The position numbers and the translations under genes were made by a program. A stretch of DNA of 64,000 bases from Parietaria judaica (lineage: Eukaryota; Streptophyta; Magnoliopsida; Rosales; Urticaceae): the NCBI GenBank assembly GCA_954871525.1, contig OX940861.1, forward strand, positions 13,066,842-13,130,841, written 5' to 3'. The notes beneath the pieces are model-generated. The model was not told where the DNA came from, did not search any database, and worked only from the letters and a program-made list of their open reading frames with translations. Every line of letters starts with the position of its first letter. Position 1 is the stretch's first letter. Of the stretch, positions 53,750 to 63,725 are shown one piece after another.

Positions 53750-54260
53750 ACTCTTTATGTGTCGTCGGATCCTCCATCGTATGATATCCGACGACACTTA
53801 ATTTAAGTGTCGTTGGAGGTGGAACTGGACTACACTTAAAAAGTGTATTCGGAATCCAAACTCGCCGCGGCATAATAATAGCTTTGCCGCGGCGAACAGT
53901 CCGACGACACATAATAAGTGTTGTGTGAGGTGATTCCAAAACTCGAAAATGTCCTCGGACATGCTGTAAGCCGCGGCGAATATATTTTCGCCGCGGCGTA
54001 TATTTCTCCAACGACACTAATAAGTGTCGTTGGGATGAATATTAGCCGCGGCAAATATAAATGTTGCTGCGGCGAATAGTATCCCAACGACACTAATAAG
54101 TGTCGTTGGAATGAATATTCGCCGCGGCAATTTTAAATTTTTCCGGCGGCCAATATTCATTCCAACGACACTTATTAGTGTCGTTGGGATTAATACGCCA
54201 CGACAATTTTAATATTGCCGCGGCATTTTTTTGCCCGATTGCATTGATAAAATACTTTCC
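53750..54260. repeat. Palindrome cluster 1 (left subterminal region of CACTA)
   Basis: Six exact GCCGCGGC octamers plus variants alternate with hairpins whose arms are CCAACGACACT and AGTGTCGTTGG around a 4-base loop (about 54009, 54084 and 54161). Two looser hairpins lie near 53789 and 53909. One octamer pair (53970-53997) is 20 bases start to start; another is 22. Confidence 0.8.
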
Positions 54261-54495
54261 GCGACGGTTTTTCATCCGTCGTCGAATATGCCGATATAAA
54301 ATTAAAAAAAAACGGGCGATTTAAATCGCCCGGATGCTTTGGTACCTGTAAATAATAAATAATATATATTTAATTCCGAAAATTAACCGATTTATACGAA
54401 TAATCTTCCGTACCTACGAAAAGCGTCGTTCATACTTACAAATAGTACCGTCATTATATACCAAAGAATGTAAGACCGTCCATATACATAATATT

Positions 54496-57292
54496 CTATT
54501 CTTCATCATACTTTGCAAATTTTTGAAGAACATATGCACCTAATCTAACTCTAAGAGAATCTATCTCTTTTAAACTATAAATATTTTTTTTATCAACAAA
54601 CGCAATACCCTTTATGACGATGTCGTGCATGAACTTCATGACAAAGTATCCACACTCGTGATTTCCCGGTTGTTTCGGACATGATTTTGAAATCGACACT
54701 TTGACCACCGAGTGCATATTCTTGCCGGTTGTATGGTGTAACATGAACGTTTCACCGAGCCTACAAAAAATGTAAACGTTAAATATACAAAACCTTGTAT
54801 TTGAAATACATCAATAATAAAAAGATAATTCTATATTCGAGAATACTTACTTATCAAAAAACGCGGATAAATGCGCATTCAATCCTCTTGAATTTTTAAG
54901 TGAATCAAATATGGTCACACTATTGCGCCAAGGGTTCAACACGAGGAGAGTCCAATGATTGTGACTATTGTATGGCATCAACCACAATTTGTCTTTCTTG
55001 CATTTTGCTATATTCTTTAAGCAAACCTCCACATCCTTTTCCAATTCTTTGGACCTCTTATCTTCGTCGTCGGCGTAAGAGTTGTAGTTCATGTCATTAT
55101 ACGGAGGAATAAAACCGTACAAATCTCTCACATCCCTTTTTGCCATGTATGTTTGTAACAAATAACTACAAATATAATATAAAGAAAAGTAGAATAAATT
55201 ATTCATATTTTAAAATCATTAAGAAATAAGGAAATAAAAAAAAATATGTAAAAATAGAAAACATACCTTTGACAAGTCGTTATCCAATTCACATTCAAGT
55301 CCTCGGAGAGTAGAAATTCGCGCATATCATCGAAAGTTAAATAAGTTAAATCTTCACCCAAACTTTTATCAAGATTCACTTCGAGTAATGCATTTGGTGC
55401 GAGCATATAATTGTTGGCATAATTGGCCAACGGTCTCAATTCCGGGACAACGATAGACATCTTAATCTTTTTTGGATCTTTTGCACTTTTGGCAACCTCT
55501 TTTTGCTTAGGTATGAGAGATGGACTACCTTGGGAATCGACTTTCTTGATTAACCTTGTCGGCCAAGGCACTAAGTTCCTGATCGCGTCATCGAGAAATT
55601 CCAAACATTGCGTTTCCATAGGGAGAGGAATATTAGGCATCAGAGCATTTACCACTTCAATTAACACCCGAGTATATTCACCCGCCCATTCTTTATTGAG
55701 AAAAGGTTCCTCGCCCGGGATATAACGTTTATATGCCCTCCCCTGTGCGACGTATTCTTCAAAAGCGTCCGAGTAGAGAAGACATTCGACGCCACTATCA
55801 CCCGAAATGGGCGTCTTTGGATGAGAGGCCGCCGGTCGTACATCCCTCGAGCCCCTTCCGCCAACACCGCTTCTATTGTCGACCGATACGGGCTTAGTCT
55901 TTTTTCCCGAACTAATCGGAGCGACGGGTTGAGTAACCTGTGCGAGCGGTTGACTAATCGGAGTGCCGCCACGGGAGCATGCATCATAACTCCCTTCAAA
56001 ATTTCGAGCAATTGATTGTTGGACAAATAGTTCCATTTTTTACTTCCATTCTTCCAAAGCCGCATCTTTCGCCTCGCTTTTCGCTTTCATTTCTTCAATT
56101 TCCGGTTGGAGGCTTTTAACGACGGGATTCGGCGTTGAGTTGGATGCTCGGTGATGTGCTCGCTTTGTGACGTATTTTGATTGTCCCCGAACTCGACCGG
56201 AATGATCTTTCTTTCCCAACGCTCTTGTCAATACGTCGACTTCCTCATCGGGTTCAAACTCACCATTTTTCTTCTTACGTGGCATATTCGTTCTAACAAA
56301 AAACAATAATTATAAGAGAATCAAATATACTACTTATATTTGCACTACATTATATAAGTACTTACTATTTTCTCTATTATTGGCTCCAAAGTTGATTCCT
56401 TTAATGAACCATCGGGGATCTTCCTCGTGATGCACCAAAGTATGGGTAAGGTAGCCCATTCTCCATTTTTGGCATGCTACGAAACAAAATAAACATGTTA
56501 TTCGATTCTTGGCAATAAAATAAAATAAAATAAAAATACAAAGTTAGAACCCTAACTAGTAGTTGATCGATCTTCCGATATCCATTTCGGCCCGTTCTCG
56601 AGAGGTATTCAACTTGATCTCTATGAGCTTTATTTTGCTTCGAGAGTTCCCCAAACTTTTCACTTAATCTAATTTCGACAAATTCCTTCCATACTTCGGC
56701 CGTGATGCTCGTGTAGTACTTCTCAACAATATCCGGTCGCTCATAAATGCTTTTACCCTTGGGATGATTATTGATTAGGGTAGAGAGATCATGCCGGAAT
56801 TGTCTTGCCGAAGTCGCGTCACTTGATAAACATTTTCTTTTGAACCATCCCGGAATATCAAATGCATGTTTGACTTCATTCCATATCCGTTCTTTCACCT
56901 TAGCATAACTTTTATCTCTCCAATCGATAATAGTTATTGGAGCGAATTCCCTAGCTAACACACCAATCCAACTACCTAAAAAATCACCTTCTTGTCCTTC
57001 CGGTTGTTCTTTCTCATCAAATTTAACATGAACTTTTTCCCCCTTATGCTTCAATACATATATTCTTCTCATTAGAGTCACTTTTCTTTGTCCTTGATCT
57101 TCTAGTTTTCTTCTCGGTTTTGATTCATTCTCGTCTATACCTCCATAAAATAATTAACTCAATCTTAGAAACTAGTTCATTACAACAATTTCGGATGCAA
57201 ATAAAAATAAACTAACCGGGTTTGATTTCACATTCGTGTGATTCTTCTCGATCCCGTACATCACGTTCGGGTGATTCGTCTCGAAAATTCAT
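54496..57292 (-). pseudogene. CACTA accessory gene: Transposase_24 (Ptta/En/Spm) region plus C-terminal Ulp1-type cysteine protease
   Basis: Exon 1 (57292-57217) starts MNFRDESPERDVRDREE. After a GT-AG intron the Transposase_24 region follows (GSWIGVLAREFAPITI; WNEVKHAFDIPGWFKRKC; EVWKEFVEIRLSEKF) to about 56540. A basic/coil segment starts MPRKKKNGEFEPDEEVDVL at 56306. An in-frame TAA (56042-56040) interrupts EEWK and KMELFVQQS. The C-terminal part is a C48 (Ulp1/SUMO-protease-like) domain. Its His is in HNHWTLLVLNP (about 54955), its Asp in IFDSL (about 54905), and its Gln and catalytic Cys in PKQPGNHECGYFVMKF (54690-54645). It ends at 54496. Introns lie near 55260-55160 and 54848-54765. 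All protease catalytic residues are present; the single stop seems the main lesion. Ulp1 domains are known in some plant CACTA and Mutator-like elements. Confidence 0.75.
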
Positions 57293-57734
57293 CTACAAGT
57301 TCATGAACCCACAAAATATATCAATAAATTTCGAAAAATATAAACCCACCAACAAACCAAAACACAAATCAACAAAAATTAAAAACCATCAACAAATTCA
57401 TGAACCCATTAAGAGGTATTCACTAAATCATCAAAATATCATCACATAAATTATAAACAATATTATTTTAACACAAAAATGCATTAAAAATGTAATATCA
57501 ATTTAGGGCTCAGATTCTAACCTTGTTCAATGTAATATCAACGCGAGTAGACTTGTTGATGGCCGGCGTTCTCTTCCACGGCGACGGCGACGGCACAAGG
57601 TGAAAAAGAGAAAAGGAGAGAAGGGATAATGAGAGAAAGAGAGAAGGGAGAATGAGAGAAAGAGAGTGAAAAAAGCTGAAAAGATAGAAAAAAAGGGAGG
57701 GAAACTGAAAAAACGCGAAAAAAAATCGAAAATT
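57293..57734. other. Leader region of the Ulp1-type CACTA gene
   Basis: No coding sequence is seen. 57300-57450 has repeated CAACAAA/CCCAC words. 57600-57720 is a purine-rich (GAGAGAAAGAGAGAA) stretch on the + strand, so a CT-rich leader on the transcribed strand. This is a plausible 5' UTR or promoter. Confidence 0.4.
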
Positions 57735-58200
57735 TAGGGGTTCGACGACACAAAATTGGATGTGTCGTCAAAATTCCCGACACTCGCCGCGGCGAACTTA
57801 AACTTGCCGCGGCGAAATTAAACCCGTAGCCAACAAAAATATTGAATGCATTAGTAGCCGCGGCAACTTATTGTGTGCCGCGGCAAATGTAACCGACGAC
57901 ACACATAAGTGTCGTCGTATAGAATACATGCCGCGGCATAACATATTTCGCCGCGGCTAATCCTGATACAAATAAACCCGTAGTCTCTGTAAAATTGGAT
58001 GCAGGATTTGCCGCGGCTCAATATTGTGTGCCGCGGCGACTATAACCAACGACACTTAAATGTGTCGTCGTACAGCACACTTGCCGCGGCATATAATTTT
58101 GTGCCGCGGCTAATTCTGGAAGAAACATACCCGTAGCCTCTGTTAAATTTGATGTAAATTTAGCCGCAGCTAAAATAACAATGCCGCGGCTAATTTAGAT
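57735..58200. repeat. Palindrome cluster 2 (upstream of the Ulp1-type gene)
   Basis: Eleven exact GCCGCGGC octamers lie mostly in pairs with 20 bases start to start (six pairs, one with a GCCGCAGC variant). CGACGACAC...GTGTCGTCG hairpins start at 57743, 57893 and 58046, about 152 bases apart, so the whole array is a tandem of about 152-bp modules. Each module also holds ACCCGTAG(C/T)CTCTGT-like words. Confidence 0.85.
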
Positions 58201-58309
58201 CATTTTTTATTTTCCATTTTTCACTTAAAAAAATAAAAAAAAAACCTCTTATTTTACTCTTAGTTTATATTATTACACTTTCTTTATATTATATAATTTA
58301 TAATTAGTA

Positions 58310-58970
58310 AATGAACACCACGAATGCATTGATTTCCCAAGTAAAATTTTACCAACAAAGGGTTAGGCTTGCTTAGGGTTTAGGGCTTAGGGTTAGGGTT
58401 AAGGTTTAACCAATTTATTAAATTCTTAAAACAACCAATGTTAGTTAAACAAAAATTAATTCAAGAGTACATAATGAAATTATTTCCCAAGTAAAATTAT
58501 GCAAAAAAGGGTTTTAGGATTTAGGGGTTAGGGTTAGGGTTAGGGTTTAACTAATTTAGGGTTTAGGGTTTAGGAACCAATTTTATTTAAACAAAAATTA
58601 ATTCAAGAGTACATAATGAAATTATTTCCCAAGTAAAGGGTTTTAGGGTTTAGGGTTCGGGTTAGGGTTAGGGTTTAACAAATTTATTAAATTCTTAAAC
58701 AACCAATTATATTTAAACAAAAATTAATTCAAGAGTACATAATGAAATTATTTCCTACGTTTCCTTTTGCCAAAAAGGGTTTTAGGGTTTAGGGTTATGG
58801 TTAGGGTTAGGGTTTAACCAATTTATTAAATTCTTAAACAACCAATTTTATTTAAACAAAAAATAATTTCAAGAGTACATAATGAAATTATTTCCGAAGT
58901 TTCCTTTTGCCAAAAAGGGTTTTAGGGTTTAGGGCTTAGGGTTAGGGTTAGGGTTAGCTAGGGTTCTAAA
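58310..58970. repeat. Tandem repeat with telomere-like GGGTTTAGGG/TTAGGG blocks inside CACTA
   Basis: Units of about 126-142 bp, four to five copies, are marked by CAAGAGTACATAATGAAATT (58462, 58604, 58730 and 58870). Each unit ends in a run such as GGGTTTTAGGGTTTAGGG followed by several TTAGGG. This lies between the two CACTA genes. It resembles interstitial telomere-like DNA but is interrupted every 40-60 bases. Confidence 0.85.
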
Positions 58971-59569
58971 CTTTTTCATTAAGTTACAAAATGAAATTAC
59001 ATAAAAAATCGGACAAAAAAAACCCAATTTAACAAATTTCCAAAAAATATGTACTTTTGCCGCAATAAGGTCACAATTAGGGAAAACGTCAAATTACAAA
59101 ACTAATTATGTCAAACTTAGTGTTGACTAATTATATATAATGTTACAATAATAAACTACATCAAAAAATGTAAAAATATATCTCAAATTCACCACTATAT
59201 TAAGAATAGGTACTTTTGCCGCTATTCTAAAAACAATTTTCAGAGAGATTTATAAGTCTGCCGCGGCCTATTTGTATTAGCCGCGGCTAATATTTGATCT
59301 GACTACACTTTTTAGTGTCGTTGCGCGGCAACTTTACAAGCTGCCGCGGCATGTTGAAAAAGTTGTTTTGTTTTCAATCTTTTACACATTGAAAAAATTA
59401 AAAAATATCAATGGTAAGTACTTGCTTTTGACAATTTAACTTAAATCACATCAGTAACTTATATATGAAATAATAATAAATGTTTAATCATAAATAAAGT
59501 CATAAAACTACATTATTAAACAAGTAGAATGAAATATAAAATTATTATTAATATTGATAAGTGAATATT
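58971..59569. repeat. CACTA inter-gene DNA with palindrome cluster 3
   Basis: There is no gene. At 59265-59360 are three exact GCCGCGGC octamers (one pair 20 bases apart) with a ACTACACTTTTTAGTGTCG hairpin between them. The rest is AT-rich. This is the 3' side of the TNP2 gene. Confidence 0.7.
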
Positions 59570-62500
59570 TCATTCAATTTCTGTTGACGGGATGTCTAGA
59601 CGTCGCAGCTTAGAAACATCATCATCATCAAAGTTCTCGACCTCTTCAATGCTCGGTAGCTTCTTCGAGAATGGTGCGATGGTGGTTATGTCTACGACTT
59701 CTTCGTTGGAATATTCTTTTATGTTGTTTGCCTTCACATGCACGACAAGAGATAATTCTGGATTAATCGGGTCGGAGACATAAAACACTTGAGTTGCTTG
59801 GGATGCCATTATAAATGAATCATTGGCGTAGCCCACTCGTCTAAAGTCAACAACTGTAATTCCGTCATCGTCAACTTTTACGTAGTTGTTGTCGGCCCAT
59901 TTGCACTTAAACAATCCAACTCGCAAACCACAATAATCAAGCTCCCAAATATCTTCTACATATCCGTAGTAGCTCATAATAGCTTGTACTGGATTCTTAT
60001 CCTTGGCCGACGCAACATGCATTCCTTCCGCAAATAACGTAACACCGCTGTTTTGTACGGGGTGTTTTTCGTCTCTTCCCCTTGTGTAAAACGTGTACCC
60101 GTTAACGTACCAAGATGTTAACCGGGTAACTACTTGTGAAGGGCCACCGGAGATCTTCAATATTCTCTCATCATAATGCTTTCTCCTTGGATATAAATGT
60201 TCATCGAACCACTTTGGAAACGTACGGTTGTGCTCTTCTTGTAGCCATTTTACATTTTTTTGACTTTTTCGGATAAATACGCCTCAACTCATTTATATGC
60301 ACATCAATAAAGGGCTCCACACCGGTTGAATTGTGCAACACATATAGAATGGCTTGCTCCCATTCTTTTCGGTTGACAGTCGAAGGATTACCTGCGCATC
60401 AAAACATCAAAGATCAGTTATTATTTTAACGATATTTTTTTATATAATCAAATTATTAATTATTACCTGAGGATAAGCCTTTTGATTCCGCAACGGCGAG
60501 TTTAGACACCCCAATCGGCGGAGTTTTCGCGCAATACTCAGCACAAAATTCAACCGACTCCTCCGCCATATAACATTCGACAATGCTCCCTTCTGGCCGA
60601 TTGTAATTCTTCACGTACCCTTTCAATACTTTCATATAACGCTCAATCGGATACATCCATCGTAAAAATATGGGTCCACAAAACTTCACTTCTCGTACTA
60701 AGTGAACAGTTAAGTGTATCATGATGTCGAAAAATGACGGTGGAAAGAACGTCTCGAGCATGCATAGGGTTTTAACCAAGTCCGCCTGTATCTCGTCGAG
60801 ATCCAATGTCTTAACTGTTTTGGCACAGATTTTGTTGAAAAACTCACATAACTTGGAAATGGCATACCGAACTTCCTTTGACAAAAAACCTCGCAATGCA
60901 AGAGGAAGTATTTGTTGAAGCAACATATGACAATCGTGGGTCTTCATTCCGATAAGTCTCAAATCCTTCATAGATACAAACCTCTTGTAGTTCAACGAAT
61001 GACCTTCGGGAAATTTTATGGCCGCAAGCCATTCACAAAACTTCCTTCGTTCCGGTCGAGATAACGTGTGCACAGTCGGTGGTAGAAATGTTTTTTTCCC
61101 TTGAGTCTCGGGATGCAAATCCGGTCTTATACCTAATTCAACGAGATCTTCTCGAGATTTCTTCCCGTCTTTTGTTTTATTTGGATCATCTAGCAAAGTA
61201 CCGACAATCGCCTCACACACATTTTTTTCAATGTGCATAACGTCCAAACAATGACGAACATAATGCGACTTCCAATACGGGAGCTCATAGAAAATTGATA
61301 CTTTCTTGAACGGTTTATCTTCATACGACTTTTTCTTACCGCTTAATTTTCTTTTTCCAAGCACTGGATAAGTCTCTTCACAAATCAACTTATAGACAGC
61401 TTCGCCGTTCAAAATTCTTGGAGGTCTTCGAAATTCTAGATGTCCATTAAACTTCTTTCGCATTCTTCCTGTACGGGTGATTTAACGGTAAAAATCTCCT
61501 ATGATCGAGAAAAACTGTCTTCTTCCCATGTTCAACCGGGTCGAACATGTATCTTTGATACAAACAGGACAACCAAATTTGCATTTAACTGAGTAACCTG
61601 ACAAGTTCCCGTACGCCGGGAAGTCGTTGATTGTCCAGATTAACATTGCTTTTAATTTGAACTCTTCTTGTAGGTGCGCATCCATGATCGTCATTCCTTC
61701 TTCCCACATAATATTCAAATCATCGATCAATGGTGCCAAGTAAACATCGATGTCATTTCCCGGTTGGCTTGGTCCCGAAATTAAAAGCGTCAACATTAAA
61801 AACTTCCGCTTCATACACAATTTCGGAGGGAGGTTGTTGTTGATGAGTATTACCGGCCAAACACTATATAAACTACTCATGTTCCCAAATGGATTCATCC
61901 CATCGGTGTCCAAACCGAGACGCAAATTCCTGTGATATGCACTGAATTCCAGATGATGGGCGTCAAAAGATTTCCATTGTATAGCATCAACGGGGTGTCT
62001 TATAACGCCATCTTTACTGCGGTTTTTTGAGTGCCAAATCATGTTCTTCGCGTGAGTGGGATTGTTAAACATGCGTTTAAAGCGCGGCAACGGGGGAATG
62101 TACCATAATACTTTTTGCGAAACCCTTTGACACCGTCGTGAGGCTTCTTCCCTATCTTCCACCTTGACTCACTGCAGACCGGACATTTGGACATGCATGA
62201 AGCTTATCGAACTTCAAACCTAACAACCCCAACATCTTCTTTGCGTCATACATGGATAAAGGCACTCTATTTCCCTCAGGAAGCACATCCCGAAGGGCTT
62301 CCAACAATTGCGTAAAGCTAGTATTTGACCAACCTCCTGCCGCCTTTAAATCAAATAACGTCACCAAAAACCCTACTTTCGAACTCTTACACCCATCAAA
62401 CAAAGGAGCTTCTAAATCATCCACCATCGACTCAAATAACTCCGGTCTTCCCACAAAATCCTCTTCGGCGCATTTCAACAAACCGTCCACGTCATCCTCT

Positions 62501-62778
62501 TCGACGTCTTGTTCTTCTACATAATCATCGACTCTTCTACCACGAAATTTTTCCCCGTGAAAGTACCAATGATCATATGAACTAATGATACCAAACGCAA
62601 ATAAGTGCGATTCGACATCCTCCATAGATTTTGAAACTAAATTTCCACATATGAGACATGGACACCGAATAAATTCTCATCTTCTATACTTAAATTTAGC
62701 AAGATCAAAAAACTCTTGAACACCTCTTCGGTAATCATCGCTCAATCTATTTGACTTCATCCATTCTCTAGAAGCCAT
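59570..62778 (-). pseudogene. CACTA TNP2-type transposase (Transpos_assoc, Transposase_21, DUF4216), broken
   Basis: It starts MASREWMKSNRLSDDYRRG at 62778 (Transpos_assoc N terminus, then CPCLICGN). A TGA near 62678 interrupts it. The segment 62625-62152 contains an acidic linker (EEQDVEEDDVDGLLKCAEED) and CPNVRSA. The transposase core (62162-61482) has LRLGLDTDGMNPFG and GPSQPGNDIDVYLAPLIDDL, then FGCPVC. Two shifts near 61540 and 61470 lead into 61463-60456 (HYVRHCLDVMHIEKNV; TVHTLSRPERRKFCEWL; MIHLTVHLVREVKFCGPIF; RWMYPIERYMKVLKGYV). An intron (60466-60395) joins LSSG to NPSTVNREWEQAILYVLH. A shift near 60255 precedes the DUF4216 region (60160-59570; SWYVNGYTFYT; YYGYVEDIWELDYCGLRVGL; FYVSDPINPELSLV). 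It is the mobilising transposase, now inactive. Confidence 0.85.
60395..60466 (-). other. Intron of the TNP2 gene
   Basis: On the minus strand TCCTCAG|GTAATAAT is the donor side and TGATGCGCAG|GTAATCC the acceptor side. The join keeps the reading frame between ...KGLSSG and NPSTVNREW. Confidence 0.6.
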
Positions 62779-63484
62779 AATGCAAATCTATTTAACAAGA
62801 TCCGGAATTTTGAGAAATAATACCTTTCTTTCCCGTAGACAAGCCGAGAAGACAAAGCTGAAATCCTTCAACCAAGTCGCCTAAGTTGACTAAGTGTGAA
62901 ATGGATTGTGTGTGTGGAGTGTATAGAGAAATAAGTGAAAGGAAATCCTAAATAAGAGTTATAAAATCTCAGATCTGCGACATCGGCCGCGGCAAATTAA
63001 ATAATGCCGCGGCTAAAATTATCCGACGACACAAAAAAGTGTCGTCGTACTACTCGCCGCGGCGACTACAAATTTGCCGCGGCTAAAACAACCTCAGAAA
63101 TTACAGAGGCTACGGGTTGTTTTTCGCACAGTTTTGCCGTGGCAAACATAAATTCGCCGCGGCAAACACAATTTGGCCGCGGCAAATTACAGTTCGCCGC
63201 GGCTAAACAATGCTCAGAAATTACAGAGGCTACGGGTTGATTATCGCACAGTTTTAGCCGCGGCGAACATATACTTGCCGCGGCTAACACAATTTAGCCG
63301 CGGCAACTTCCTATTCGCCGCGGCTAAACAATGCTCAGAAATTACATAGGGTACGGATTGATTATCGCATAGTTTAGCCGCAGCGAATAGAAAGTTGCCA
63401 CGGCTAAATTGCTTAACGACGACACTTTTTTGTGTTGTTGGAAATATAGCCGCGGCAAATATATAAATGGCCGCGGAAGATTTT
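62779..63484. repeat. Upstream region of TNP2 with palindrome cluster 4
   Basis: There is no gene. Between 62985 and 63480 lie about thirteen exact GCCGCGGC octamers and several one-base variants. Two runs of four sites (63134-63201 and 63255-63322) have exact 20-base start-to-start spacing throughout. CGACGACAC hairpins lie at 63023 and 63416. TTACAGAGGCTACGGGTT recurs at 63102, 63221 and (variant) 63342, inverted relative to cluster 2. It precedes the TNP2 start by 200-700 bases. Confidence 0.85.
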
Positions 63485-63725
63485 AATTCACATTTTCATA
63501 TTGTTGTATTTGACAGAAATTAAGTTGTTTTTAAATTGTTACTTCAAAATTTAAATACACTTAAATAATTAAGTTAATAAACAAAATAATTAAACATTGT
63601 AAATTGTTCAAAGAAATTATAAAAACCGAATACAACAAAAACTAATCATAGTAAATTGTTCAAAAATAAAAAAATAATAACATAATTTAAAATTGTTCAA
63701 AGAAAAACAACAAAATAACGGTTCC

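Noticed and set aside
58310..58970. True chromosome end or telomere
   Set aside because: The repeats are interrupted by unique AT-rich DNA every unit, and coding transposon DNA continues on both sides.
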